Positions 1 through 10,120 of a DNA stretch of 64,000 bases are shown here, in pieces; within the stretch, counting starts at the first letter, position 1, and every line of letters starts with the position of its first letter. Origin of the DNA: Knufia peltigerae (taxonomy: Eukaryota; Ascomycota; Eurotiomycetes; Chaetothyriales; Trichomeriaceae); assembly GCA_030247855.1 (NCBI GenBank), contig JAPDRN010000007.1:124001-188000 (forward strand), given 5' to 3'. The notes under the pieces are model-generated. The model saw nothing but the letters and a program-made list of their open reading frames with translations. It did not search any database and was not told the origin of the DNA. The translations under genes were made by a program, and so were the position numbers.

Positions 1-32
1 GTCAATCAACAAAACTCAACAGAGGCACTTAC

Positions 33-314
33 TTCCAAAGGGTACATGTGTATCCAGCGGGGAACTGCATGAAACCTAACTGGTCATTGTATTGTTGAAG
101 GTTGCCGCCATGCAAGTCAACTGTGTTGATCAGTCATGTGCTTTTTCCGATGGCCTTCAAAGAAAAACAAAAGCTTACAGCAGCTTCCGTCTGCATTGAC
201 AGCAAATCCGAGGGATGTCCCTCCATCAGGCTTGGACAGGGTGACTGTGATAGCATTGGCGCCGAGGCTGCTCAAACAAAGCGCCAAAAGAGAGGTGGAA
301 GGGAGAAACTTCAT
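33..314 (-). CDS. Small secreted protein, 5' part only
   Basis: The gene runs off the window start. Exon 1 is 314-179 and exon 2 is 120-33. The intron has a GTAAGC donor and a CAG acceptor preceded by a branch-like CTGAT; splicing keeps the frame (phase 1). A second donor, GTAAGT, at 32-27 shows that at least one more exon lies outside. The first 21 residues form a clear signal peptide: Lys at position 3, a Leu/Ser-rich core and an Ala-Asn-Ala cleavage site. The mature part begins ITVTL and contains Cys45 and Cys71, a pattern seen in small cysteine-containing secreted fungal proteins. I do not recognise a family. A secreted effector-like or wall-associated role is only an inference from size and signal peptide. 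Confidence 0.7.
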
Positions 315-1571
315 GATTGAATGTTGAGTAATGCAGGGTGAGCCGGTCTGAAACGAGTGATCTAGTATCAATAGGAGTGTTAGAATTTCGAAAAGAAAAA
401 CGTCGGGGAAGAGCTTGGAAGACGGCCATTTTATATTCAATTGAAAGCCTTCTCCCACCTCCTTTGGATCTTCCAACACCGCAATGGTACTGTAATCTTC
501 CCATCTTTCCCAGTGGACCCAGTTGAAATTGTCTTACAGTGTAGACGTAGTGAGCCTCAGCCTCGAGCGGCAATAGCGCTTACAGTCGTCGACGAAGATA
601 CTTGTTTGGTCTGTAGTGTGAAGAGGTGGACGGCGGTGAGAGATGCATTAGACTTGTTCAAAAACATTGTAACATTCCGGATCAAGTTTGGTCAGATAAG
701 ATCGGATTCAGACAATGCACTTTGCCAGCTGATGTGTTTTCATGTCGTGTGATTGTTCTTCTGCCCAAAACCTTGTCGGTTCTCAGCCTTGGGGGCACCC
801 ACATAGACATGATTTCGGCAACTGTATTGACAGTCAAGGACCTGCACCGTAGCTTCAAACAGCCCCAAGGAATATTCAATCTCATTTAATGCGAAAATTC
901 CCACCTTCGGTCAGGAGTAGAGATTATGAAAGGGTGGTACGGAGTATTAGCGACAGAACTGTCATGGGGGGTGATGCAGGTGTCAGTGTGGTAGGGACGA
1001 GATGGGCTTGCAGTTTGCCAGCTGAGATATCTCAAGCGAAAGGTGCTTGTCTGATGTGAGGAGGTGAGTCAAGAGAAGGAGGAGTGTTGGTTGAAGTTGA
1101 CGAAGACCGGGGACTTCGAATCCATAGCCACTCCAGGAAAGTGTTTCCTGCACTCCCATTCGACGCCTCCAACATGGGTCTTCACAGCTTCATTTCACTC
1201 GGAGGCCGACAGACAGCTCGACGAATAAACAGAGAACCCCTGACGGCGTACAACATGCTAGATTGGTTTTAGGCAGTAATGTGCTGGGAATATCAGTAAT
1301 CTGAATATTTCCAACATGTACTCGTACGAGTTGAGGAGTCGCAACCAAAGTCCCTCGAGGTTACGCCGAATGAAAAGTCATCAGGCCAATACAGTCACGG
1401 TCTCGATCATGGTGGAACGTAAGACGATGATGATTCTGATGATTCAATAGATGAACTGAGAAAGACATTCTCTTGCCCGCGCGATAATTCTTTCTCGCAG
1501 AACTCACACATACACATACGACAAACACACAAAAGTTCACCCGTGCACCTTCCACTCAGGTCCTTCTGCGC
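315..1571. other. Intergenic region, no gene seen
   Basis: This holds the promoter of the secreted-protein gene and the 3' flank of the dehydrogenase gene. Open frames here are short and show no family signature. Two small items stand out: a TACGGAGTA motif at 938-946 and a 12-bp perfect palindrome, ACTCGTACGAGT, at 1320-1331. Confidence 0.6.
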
Positions 1572-2381
1572 TTAGTTGAAGTTGACACCCCCACTGCAAT
1601 TGAAAGTCTGGCCTGTGTAGAAAGCAGCCTCAGGGCTGGCTATAAAAGAGAACGTGTGCGCAATATCCCCCGGCTGGCCCCTCCTCTTGACGACTTGTTT
1701 GGCGACGACAGTGTCGAAAAGCTCGGAAGCTCCCTCGTGACGCAACACGCCCGGTGTTTCCACAAGCCCAGGAAGCACTGCGTTGATCGTCACTCCCGGT
1801 CCAGCCTCGATGGAGGCCGCGCGAACGAGCCCGACAATGCCAGCTTTCGAAGCGACATAGGCGGTCATCCCGGGCAGAGGACCTGCAAACGTCGCCGACG
1901 AGGTGTGTATGATGCGCCCGTACGCGGCTTTTTGCATGTAAGGCAGAACTGCACGGGTCAGATAAAATGACCCGTCTAGATTCGTCGACCTCGTCCGTCG
2001 GTACTCGTCTGTGGGGAAGGCGAGTAAGGGATGCAATGGATATATACCGGCGACGTTGATGAGTACGTCGATTTTGCCGAACTTCCTGACCGTCTCGGCG
2101 ACCGCAGTGGACACGGACTGTTCGTCGCCAACGTCGCAAATGTGGATGTCTGTGGCGGGATGTCCCGCGGTCTCGATTATCGACGCTTGAATCGTCCGGA
2201 GCTTTTCCTCGTCGATATCCAACATAACGACCTGAGCCCCTTGCTGTGCAAAGAGTCGAGCTGTTGCCTCTCCAATACCAGATCCGGACCCGGTAATTAC
2301 AACGACATGGTGGGCAAACTTGTCAGGATATATCTTGATCGGAGGCGGACAGGCTCCTTTCTCATGTTGAAGCTCGGCCAT
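1572..2381 (-). CDS. Short-chain dehydrogenase/reductase (classical SDR)
   Basis: A single exon of 269 aa starting at an ATG, the usual length for classical SDRs. The Rossmann dinucleotide-binding motif TGSGSGIG is at residues 30-37, the NVAG structural motif at 109-112, and the catalytic set is Asn134, Ser162, Tyr175 and Lys179 (YVASK). Asp55 at the end of the second strand (MLDID) suggests preference for NAD(H) over NADP(H), an inference from the general SDR rule. The C-terminal TGQTFNCSGGVNFN resembles the end of many 3-oxoacyl-ACP reductase-like or sugar/alcohol dehydrogenases. No signal peptide or membrane segment is seen, so it is probably cytosolic. The substrate cannot be told. The DUF3237 gene 0.8 kb upstream on the same strand is a possible partner. 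Confidence 0.92.
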   Translation of the reverse strand: MAELQHEKGACPPPIKIYPDKFAHHVVVITGSGSGIGEATARLFAQQGAQVVMLDIDEEKLRTIQASIIETAGHPATDIHICDVGDEQSVSTAVAETVRKFGKIDVLINVAGIYPLHPLLAFPTDEYRRTRSTNLDGSFYLTRAVLPYMQKAAYGRIIHTSSATFAGPLPGMTAYVASKAGIVGLVRAASIEAGPGVTINAVLPGLVETPGVLRHEGASELFDTVVAKQVVKRRGQPGDIAHTFSFIASPEAAFYTGQTFNCSGGVNFN

Positions 2382-3182
2382 TTGATTACGGTCTTTCTCA
2401 AGATTGCACCCACGAAGGAAGATAGGCGAATGAGTCGATTACCGAGATAGAATTTCTCGAGATCTGATCACAAGTGAGTGAACTTTGTCCAGGATAATGA
2501 ACAATATGGGCGTGGTATTGTTATATAAAGGATCTGAAGTAAAGACGCGGCTTATAGTCTGAAAATACACAATTGATCAAACCTACCGCCCATCTAGCCT
2601 GCCGACAAAGCTAGGAACAACGGACCTATCGATCGAAGGTGTAAAGAGCGTTAATCTATGCATCGTTATAGTGCTCTGGGGTACACGACCTGGAGATATT
2701 AGTCGTAAATCGGGAGTGGGGCGGACTTCCGAGAGGGGCGGAATCCGGGGAGGAGGAGAAGTTTAGGAAGGGGAGACCTAAAGGGGCAATGTCAATGTCA
2801 TACTGTTCGACATGGCAGTTCTAGAAGGCAAGGCTTCTTGCAAGGGACTCACGTCCAATTTTGAACCTACAGATGATCTTTTGTAGTAGCATCGTAAGCC
2901 ATCTGGTGCAACATATTCTTGAAGAAGTGGTCGATTCAAATGACCCAGTGAGCGGCGTTGTAGCAATATGGTCAGAAGCAATAGTGATCATGTATGAATG
3001 GAAAAAATTCCAGGAGGAAGTACTACCACACCCAAATTGTCACATAAGAGTGTTATTGAGGTCGAGCTTCTGCTGCGAACAGTCACCTACAATGCTCCAT
3101 ACGGCCGGATGTTGAGACGCCAGCCCTGTTCTGAGTTGAGTGAGATCTTGTTCTACACATCTCTCTGCAACGGTAGAGTAAC
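2382..3182. other. Intergenic region between SDR and DUF3237 genes
   Basis: Promoter side of the SDR gene and 3' flank of the DUF3237 gene. Apart from the TATA-like element at 2521-2529 I see no gene or repeat. Confidence 0.55.
2521..2529 (-). promoter_or_regulatory. TATA-like element upstream of the SDR gene
   Basis: The minus strand reads TTTATATAA here, about 140 bp upstream of the dehydrogenase ATG, a plausible core-promoter position. It is a sequence match only. Confidence 0.3.
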
Positions 3183-3887
3183 TTAATTCACCAGTCTGTA
3201 CACCTCATACTCGGCAGCGGTGCCCTGTTCATCTATATGCCAATGGCCTTGTCCGACGAGGACACTACTCTCCAGCCACTTGAACTCCTTGGAGCTTGTC
3301 TCGATCACCGGTGTCGTGAACCACTCGGTATCACCATAGTCGGTGGCTTTGGCGTCACCGCTGGCCGCGATGATTTTGCCGACCGCCTCATTCATCTTGA
3401 GGATGCCGGGATAGTGAAGATACAACGTGTCTCCGGAAGGCGTCGCGGCGATTATCCTGACATTGAGGTGCGCCGTGCCAGTTGTAGGATCAAGCTTCAA
3501 ATCTCGTCAACACAACACGCCAGTACGATAGGTATGTAGATGGTTGAGGCGCGAGTAGAAGTGTCAAAGAGTGCCGATCCTTTCACATACCAAGATATAG
3601 TCGGCCGAGAATGGCTTCAAATCTGCATTGAAACCAGCCGCAGGGCCAACTCCTCTGATAAAGCCACCTTTGGCCTGGACTAGCATTCTATGCGCACCAC
3701 CTTTGACCGGTATTTCGTTCAGAAGCTCACCACCCACTGCAATCTGCATAAATTTGTAAGCATGTTTCGCATAGCATAAACACCCCCACGGCGATGGACA
3801 GTCCGCCAGGCACCGAAGAGACTTAACATGGGAGAGGCAACTCACATAGCCACGGAAGTCCAGCACTTTCTCAAGCTTGGGCGCCAT
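3183..3887 (-). CDS. DUF3237 family protein
   Basis: Three exons: 3887-3846, 3743-3591 and 3494-3183, giving 168 aa. Donors are GTGAGT and GTATGT; acceptors are TGCAG and TGAAG; both introns are phase 0. The spliced product has the features of the DUF3237 fold: a start like IAVGGELLNEIPV, a Gly-rich segment (GGFIRGVGPAAGFNADL), a DYIL strand, then LDPTTGTAHLNVR and the late PVIETSSKEFKWLESSVLVGQG. Bacterial and fungal members are small beta-barrel proteins of unknown function, often near genes for catabolism of aromatics or other small molecules. The first intron is 102 nt with no in-frame stop, so its retention would simply insert 34 residues. The neighbouring SDR on the same strand may act in the same pathway; that is inference. 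Confidence 0.8.
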
Positions 3888-4624
3888 AATCTTCCGCTTT
3901 CTCAGATTGTCCGGTCCGAATCCGTCAGGTAAGTGTCTGTTTGAATATCATAAAGGATCATGACATGGAACAAATGGACTGCGTTGTATATATAGCAAGG
4001 CACCAGGACCTAGCGGCCATCGAAGTGGGTATCAAAGGCTCTCTCCGCCCCTCCTCTACCGAAGCTTTGCCTCTCTAGACTCATAGCCATCTTCGAGGCT
4101 CAAGCGTTGCATGAAGCCACCCGTCATCCACCCGACATGTGCAGAGTCGTGGGATTTGCGAACGAGCAGATCGTGTTGTCCAAGACAAAAGTTTGCCCCG
4201 AGATTACTTCGACGGACAAGAGAGTCCGACAAGGAGAATGGTCAACCTTTGAAGGTGAGGCTGCCTTCGCCTAATGCTAAATGTCAATCGCCAGCCGCTC
4301 ACTCTCTTAATCGACCTCGATCGAGCGAGCTCACATCTGTCATCCGGCTTGGGGGTATGAGCGGTAACAGAAAATCGAGAGTTATCTGTGGGCGAAACAA
4401 GGACACTGGGTATCACAAAGTTTTGAATCCCATCAGAGTGATGGTGATTGAAGAAAGGGGTTGTAAAAGCAGCGCCAGCTGAATACTAGGTATGTTTATG
4501 AGTTTCATTCGCTGCTTTACAAGTGGATCGACACGGCGCCAAACTCCGCTGCTCAGTTCACTTTGAGTCTTCACAAGTTTCTGAGGCTTTCCTCCCTACT
4601 GCTTCTCCTGTCATTATTGCCAAC
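3888..4624. other. Divergent intergenic region
   Basis: Shared upstream region of the DUF3237 gene (minus) and the D-aminopeptidase-like gene (plus). It contains the TATA-like element at 3986-3993. The long open frame at 4111-4482 has no recognisable protein features and I do not treat it as a gene. Confidence 0.5.
3986..3993 (-). promoter_or_regulatory. TATA-like element upstream of the DUF3237 gene
   Basis: An alternating TATATATA run lies about 100 bp upstream of the ATG at 3887, a usual distance for a fungal TATA box. No transcription start is known. Confidence 0.35.
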
Positions 4625-6250
4625 ATGTCGTTCGATGCGGAGAAGGTGCAGCGTGTTCTCAAGAAGGTGCCGTCCCTTTATCGAGGACCCGGTGGTGCTG
4701 TCGCTGTCCTCAAAGATGGCAACCTCGTCGGCCAACATGTCTGGGGTTACGCTGACATGGACCGACGGATCCCCATCACATCCCAGGTCCTCTTCCCAAT
4801 CTGTTCGATCACGAAACAATTCGTTTCCATGTTGCTGCTTGACCTCGTGGAGAAGCCACCGCCGTCGATGACCCGTCAGGGGCTCCAGGAACAGTTGCTG
4901 GCCAGACTCCGTGAAGTCGTGCCCCCGGAATTTGTCGACGAAAGCGGATTGACCGTGGAGAACCTGGTCGACATGTGCTCCGGACTGCGTGACTACTGGG
5001 CCCTCTGTACACTCCAAGGCAGTCGGCCGGACACCCCTTACTTGCTGAATGAGCACAATCCGGACATGCTGCGCCGCATCAGGTCTCTGCACTTCCGGCC
5101 GGGCTATGAATACTCATACGCCAACACAAACTTCAACGTCATGGAGCGACTCATCGAGCACGTCACGAAAGATTCCCTGGGCAACCTGTTTGCCGAAAGG
5201 ATCTTCGGTCCGGCCAAGATGAAAACGGCGCGGTTGTGTCCCCGCACCGACAGGTTGCCCGCCCCCATTGTCGGGTACGAGGGGTCGGAGAAGTTTGGAT
5301 TTTTCCCGGCACCGAACTTCATCGAATGGTCTGCCGACGCCGGCTTGGTGGCTTCACTCGACGATATGGTCGCATACGAAAAGCACTTTGACCGCAGGTA
5401 CACGGACCAACAGGACAGCTACCGAGACGCGATTACTCCGCGTGAATACAGGGACGGCGCCCGGGCAAAATACCGCTACGGACTGCGGCATGCCGATCTT
5501 GGACAATACAACACGATGGGCCATGGCGGAGCCCTTCGCGGCTACAAACTCATGCGTCGTTACGTGGCTGGCGAACGCCTGTCCGTTGTCGTCTTGTTCA
5601 ACCATTCCGCCAGTGCGCCAGAAGCCGCCGAATACATTCTGAAGCAGATCCTGGACGTATCCGAACCACCGCCGTTGGCGGTTCAACCTGTTCAACAATG
5701 GTTCGGATCATTCCTCGACCCTGAGACTCAACTTTCGATTCGAGTTCGGCCAGGAGACGTCGCGGGCAAGATCAAGATCGACTACGTGAGAGGAGAAGAG
5801 ACACTCAGACTCGTCGATGCAAACAAGGCTGAATCTCCCGACGTCGAGGCTTCGATCGACGGGGACATTCTGCACGTGCGCCGCTTGGACGACAACCGCG
5901 TGCTGACTGCGCGACGCCTACTGAAAAACCATGATGCGGGCGCCATGATTGACAGATCACAATCACCAGTGCAGGGTACTTATCGATGCGGCGAGACAGA
6001 GTCCACCTTCATCTGCGAGGGGGAGGGTGACATGCTGTACGGGTTGTTTGATGGTTGCTTCGGCCGGGGCCCGCCACACCTAATGACCCATCTCGGTGAA
6101 GATGTGTGGGTGTTGGCCGACCCACGCGCCATGGACGATACACCTCCCGGCGATTGGACTGTCGTGTTTGTTCGAAATGAGCAAGGGGCCGTGGTCAAGG
6201 CCAACATCGGCTGCTGGCTGGCTCGGAAGCTTGACTTCATGAAAGCGTAA
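4625..6250 (+). CDS. D-aminopeptidase-like serine hydrolase (class C beta-lactamase fold)
   Basis: An intronless gene of 541 aa; the ATG at 4625 begins MSFDAEKVQ, and the open frame upstream of it is not needed by the fold. The N-terminal half is a penicillin-recognising domain: catalytic S61-I-T-K64 (SxxK), Y165-A-N167 (YxN) and H300-G-G302 (HxG box). After it come about 220 residues of beta-strand-rich sequence (QQWFGSFLD, GTYRCGETES, WVLADPRAM, DWTVVF). This matches the three-domain plan of the Ochrobactrum D-aminopeptidase (about 520 aa, SxxK at nearly the same position), which removes N-terminal D-residues. No signal peptide is seen. Other serine hydrolases of this fold (esterases, transesterases of secondary metabolism) remain possible, but they usually lack such a C-terminal part. 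Confidence 0.8.
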   Translation: MSFDAEKVQRVLKKVPSLYRGPGGAVAVLKDGNLVGQHVWGYADMDRRIPITSQVLFPICSITKQFVSMLLLDLVEKPPPSMTRQGLQEQLLARLREVVPPEFVDESGLTVENLVDMCSGLRDYWALCTLQGSRPDTPYLLNEHNPDMLRRIRSLHFRPGYEYSYANTNFNVMERLIEHVTKDSLGNLFAERIFGPAKMKTARLCPRTDRLPAPIVGYEGSEKFGFFPAPNFIEWSADAGLVASLDDMVAYEKHFDRRYTDQQDSYRDAITPREYRDGARAKYRYGLRHADLGQYNTMGHGGALRGYKLMRRYVAGERLSVVVLFNHSASAPEAAEYILKQILDVSEPPPLAVQPVQQWFGSFLDPETQLSIRVRPGDVAGKIKIDYVRGEETLRLVDANKAESPDVEASIDGDILHVRRLDDNRVLTARRLLKNHDAGAMIDRSQSPVQGTYRCGETESTFICEGEGDMLYGLFDGCFGRGPPHLMTHLGEDVWVLADPRAMDDTPPGDWTVVFVRNEQGAVVKANIGCWLARKLDFMKA

Positions 6251-7219
6251 AAGGCCCGTTGCAAACAGCAATCTCGGAGAGTCGCAGTCGCCTGCCCATC
6301 ACGAAAAGCGTGCCTTTTTCCCTGACAGTAGCATAAAGAACTTCTCGCGAAGAAAAATACCATCTCATTCGCAGGCCGTTCGTTACATTTTTTTTTCTTG
6401 GCGTGATCTTGACATACAACAGGTATAATTTGCCTTTATTAGAAAGGGGGGATCGCTTTGGGGGAAGGGGGGGTCTTGGGCCTGGTGTGCCGGCCAGTCC
6501 GACAGAATTCAGAAAATGCCGAATTACCTCAACAGTTCCATATCGACCTGTGCGGGCGATTGGGAACCCTCTGGAGAACCCATGATAACACTGGAATAAA
6601 GTGGTCCGGTGGTGGTGTTTTTTCTGGCCAAGTCACAGAGGATCAAAATTTCAAAAGACCTCGGAACTTTGTGGAATGATGTCGGGAAGAGGTTTGAACG
6701 AGGGAAGAGGGCCTTTTTTTTGAAGAAAAAAAAGATAGTCGATTCGGTCATGTGAAGACGTAAAAGAAAAGAAAAGGGGATGGGATGAGGTGGTGGTAAT
6801 ATCTTTTTTGGATGGAAGGACCCAGAGTATAGGTACAAATGGCTGGGGTCTGCAATTAGACATATAACTACTTGATGAATCAAATGGCGTATCTCTCTCT
6901 GGAACAGATGGACGAAAAGAAAAAAAAAAGAGAGAGAGAGAGAGAGAGAAGATTCTTTCAAATCGCTCCGAGTAACGAGAAACAGTACAGTACTAGTATA
7001 ACAATGGTACCTTGGTAAGTAACACGAGTAAGAGTAGAGTATAACACACATCTCAACCACCACCAATTTACCATATCAAATGCCTTTCTTGTCCTCATGC
7101 ACTCTCATCACACCGCTAGATATATACCACATATACACATATAATATACACATACCGTACCACATATATACTTGCACGTCCTCATACTGGACCATTGTGT
7201 CACATTACTCTCGGTGAAC
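6251..7219. other. Convergent 3' flank, low-complexity
   Basis: 3' ends of the D-aminopeptidase-like gene (plus) and the T5orf172 gene (minus) meet here. The stretch is rich in A, G and T runs, including the purine tract near 6914-6950, and short TATA/CATA repeats around 7120-7170. No gene is supported. Confidence 0.55.
6914..6950 (+). repeat. Purine tract with (GA)n microsatellite
   Basis: An A-rich run passes directly into about ten GA dinucleotides. It lies in the untranslated space between two converging genes and is likely length-polymorphic. Confidence 0.8.
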
Positions 7220-10120
7220 TCAGTTCACACCCTGATTCGAGACCTGATTCGTGACAAGGGGCTCTCTAGGCACCCTAAACCCAGGCTGAGACCAGGACAC
7301 GGCTCGCCTTCCTGGCCCTGGCAAACCCACGCCATGATGACCTCGATGTGGTGCTTCGATACTCATGTTCCGATTCTCCCCTAGACTCGGACCTGCAGTC
7401 CGTACAAAGTTCAACCTGGGACGGGATGCTGATGGAGAATCTATGTCCGAATCCGAACCCGAATCCAAATCCATAGCATCAGGTCCGATAGCCTGAATGT
7501 TGGAAGTCGACGCTGCACGTCGACCCTGATCTTGTTGTCTCATCATGTTCCGATTCCTGTCCAGACCACCGTTCTTCCTTTTCAAGCCAACCAGTGCACC
7601 GTCACTCCTTGTCGCAGGCGTGTCACTAATTCTCAACAAACTAAACTTGTTCTGGATCTCACAGATTGGGAATGAACGTTCGAGAGAAGGGGATGGTGAC
7701 ACCGTAGGGCTAGGAGATTCAACCTGGTCAGTGTCAACACTTGGTCCCTTGGAACGTCGTCTCGACGACGAAATGCTGTTGCTTTTGCTTTTCGATTTGC
7801 CTTTTCCGTTGAGTTGGAGAGGAGAGTCTACTTCGCTCTCGTCATCGCCATTCTCCGGAACACCTTGCTTAGATTTGGTTCCCACCGGTTTTGGCGTTGT
7901 CTTTGTGCTTCTTGACGATATCGGCCGACTTGACCTCCTACTCCCTGATGATTTAGGTGCGTCCTCTTCGTCAGGACCAATACTTCGACGCTTTGGGGTT
8001 ACCTTTTGACCCAGAGAAGGTACTCTTTTGCCATTTCGGCCGAGGTTGTTGACACTCTTGTCATGAACCTTGTGTTCTTCATTGGACGTAGAAGGTTCAC
8101 CCTCCTCGTCGTCGTCGCCTGTATCTTCATCTCTTTGCGTTTGCCTCGCTTCTGTACTAGACCCGGGGTGAGTCGTTCTCGCCTTGGCTTTGCCAGATTG
8201 GATTGGCGACATTCTTACCGCTCGAGACCCATGGCCGTCGAGTGTACCCGAGCTAGCCTCTTCAGAATCAGGTAATGTGAGCGGCGATATGTCATCGGAG
8301 CCAAAAATATCCACCATATCGACATCGATCTCACTCTCTAGCGCAGCTTCATCCTTGTGCGCATCGCTTGGCCTCTTGGAGTCATTTTGTGGTTGTGCCG
8401 ATGAAGCCATGACCGGCTTCCCTTTCGAAGGTGCAGGCGACGTAACTTGGTCATCAGGGTTATCTCGTGTCGCAGCTTCAATTGCTTGAAGCGCATCTTT
8501 TCTCTTCCTTGTCGAACTTCTTTGGGGACGAGCAGACGTTGATGGCAAATCGATGTCACCTGTCCTCACCGCCTCCTTGCCTTTACTCGAGGAACCCGTC
8601 CTGGTTGTGCACTCCCTTGGCCCCGAAGACGGCGTTGTGCATGTTCCTTTTGATTCGTCTTCTTCATTTCTGGAGGTATCACACAAGTCCTGAGTTGGAG
8701 TGTTGGGATTAGAACCTTGCGCATCTCGTGCAGCCGAACCGCTGGGACCACTCCGGGGAGGAGTCATACGCGAACCAGAGGCTTGCTGTCGGGGAGATGC
8801 TTGCTGTCGGGGAGATGCCTGCTGTCTGGGACCCCTTCGCCTTGCGCCACTGCGGGATCGAACAGGTGAAGGCCCTCCAATCTCCTCCTGGTCATTAACA
8901 TCATAGGTGAGAAGGCGTGTCGGGAACCATGGATTCCCATTCGAGTCCTTCAACCTCCGCTCTCTGGTCTCAGGATCCAAGGCCGAATTACCATCAACAT
9001 CCGGATATACCAAGAAACGGACAAACGCTGTTGTCAGTTGATGTGGCGGGTCGACATCATACGGCTTGACCTCTTCCATCCATGTGACCCAATAATTGAT
9101 TGCCTTTCTGGCGGTTTCGAGGCTGAGTTGGAAGAATTCGTCATGTGTCTTTCCACAGGGACAATTCAACATCTGCCGCTCCTTTGCGTGCTGAATCTGA
9201 AGAATCCTTTCAACTCTCAAGCCGTGACGGGTCTTCCATTCGCCTATCTTCCTGTAATCCTGACTGCAGGAGGTTTGCCATTGGCGCAATCGCTTAACGG
9301 GGTTTGCTGAGAAACCAATCTTCAAGTATCCGGAAGCATTGTCCAATTTGAATATGTAAATGAAACCCTCCTCTGCCGCACGTTCTGAAAGGTTTTGTCT
9401 AATCTTGTCCCATAAAGTTTCGTGTTCGTTCTGGTACGGCTGGAACAGATGCCGTTGTGGAGAAGTTTGGTCTTGCCGACCCAGAGCGTTTGGTGATGCG
9501 GTAGCACCATTCTCAGGTTGTTCGTCGTCTGCGGCAGAACTGTCTTCCGGGGCCATTGTTTCTTCTGCGACATCGTCGACGCCGGCGGTTTCCGTATGAT
9601 CGTCAAGGTTGTTGTACCAAGAAGTCAACTGCATAAGCCACTTGGTCACGACCCTATCAAACATCGTCCAGATGCTGCTTCGCTCGTAGTGGCCAACCAA
9701 TTCGTTATTCCACAGAGCCATGTACTGATCAATGACCTCGGGCATGTTGTTGTGCGTATTTGGGTGACAGCAAGAAATGATATAAGCCTTCAGTGTCGGG
9801 CGGAACGACGAGTGTGTCGGGTCTGTCTCCAAAAGTATTTCACGCAACTTACTCCGCCAATCCGTGTCCTTCTTCTGGTCCAATGATGTCTGACATCTTG
9901 TGGCATTCTTCGTTGGCACAATACATTGGTGTTGAAGACGATCCATGTCGAGAAATCTGAAGGTTACTCCTTTCGGGGCAACATCTTCGTGCTTCGGCCA
10001 AGCCCCAAACCCCTTCAGTGCCCAGATAAAACCCCCCCAGAGGCAGGGAATGAACAACATCAAGATGGAGATAGAGAAGCGAAAGATACGTGTGTATCTT
10101 TGGTAATCGGCGGCTGACAT
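7220..10120 (-). CDS. Membrane-anchored T5orf172 (GIY-YIG superfamily) domain protein
   Basis: A single-exon frame of 966 aa if the ATG at 10120 (MSAADYQRY) is used; the open frame continues upstream, with an ATG at 10279, so the start is uncertain. Residues about 12-35 form one strong hydrophobic helix (SISILMLFIPCLWGGFIWAL). A Cys-containing segment follows (HQC...TRC). Residues about 250-345 match the T5orf172/DUF1766 domain: a GFIYIF strand, then GYLKIGFS, NPVKRLRQWQ, and a late H-x(n)-C-x-C-x(n)-EFF region. The remaining 600 residues are Ser/Pro/Arg-rich and disordered, with a tandem PRQQAS motif and acidic patches. Fungi carry many such proteins of unknown role; T5orf172 relates to GIY-YIG nucleases but often lacks activity. 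A nuclear-envelope or ER location is inference from the helix. Confidence 0.75.
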   Translation of the reverse strand: MSAADYQRYTRIFRFSISILMLFIPCLWGGFIWALKGFGAWPKHEDVAPKGVTFRFLDMDRLQHQCIVPTKNATRCQTSLDQKKDTDWRSKLREILLETDPTHSSFRPTLKAYIISCCHPNTHNNMPEVIDQYMALWNNELVGHYERSSIWTMFDRVVTKWLMQLTSWYNNLDDHTETAGVDDVAEETMAPEDSSAADDEQPENGATASPNALGRQDQTSPQRHLFQPYQNEHETLWDKIRQNLSERAAEEGFIYIFKLDNASGYLKIGFSANPVKRLRQWQTSCSQDYRKIGEWKTRHGLRVERILQIQHAKERQMLNCPCGKTHDEFFQLSLETARKAINYWVTWMEEVKPYDVDPPHQLTTAFVRFLVYPDVDGNSALDPETRERRLKDSNGNPWFPTRLLTYDVNDQEEIGGPSPVRSRSGARRRGPRQQASPRQQASPRQQASGSRMTPPRSGPSGSAARDAQGSNPNTPTQDLCDTSRNEEDESKGTCTTPSSGPRECTTRTGSSSKGKEAVRTGDIDLPSTSARPQRSSTRKRKDALQAIEAATRDNPDDQVTSPAPSKGKPVMASSAQPQNDSKRPSDAHKDEAALESEIDVDMVDIFGSDDISPLTLPDSEEASSGTLDGHGSRAVRMSPIQSGKAKARTTHPGSSTEARQTQRDEDTGDDDEEGEPSTSNEEHKVHDKSVNNLGRNGKRVPSLGQKVTPKRRSIGPDEEDAPKSSGSRRSSRPISSRSTKTTPKPVGTKSKQGVPENGDDESEVDSPLQLNGKGKSKSKSNSISSSRRRSKGPSVDTDQVESPSPTVSPSPSLERSFPICEIQNKFSLLRISDTPATRSDGALVGLKRKNGGLDRNRNMMRQQDQGRRAASTSNIQAIGPDAMDLDSGSDSDIDSPSASRPRLNFVRTAGPSLGENRNMSIEAPHRGHHGVGLPGPGRRAVSWSQPGFRVPREPLVTNQVSNQGVN

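Noticed and set aside
4523..4624. N-terminal extension of the D-aminopeptidase-like protein
   Set aside because: Those 34 residues precede the first ATG fitting the family start and show no targeting signal needed by the enzyme.
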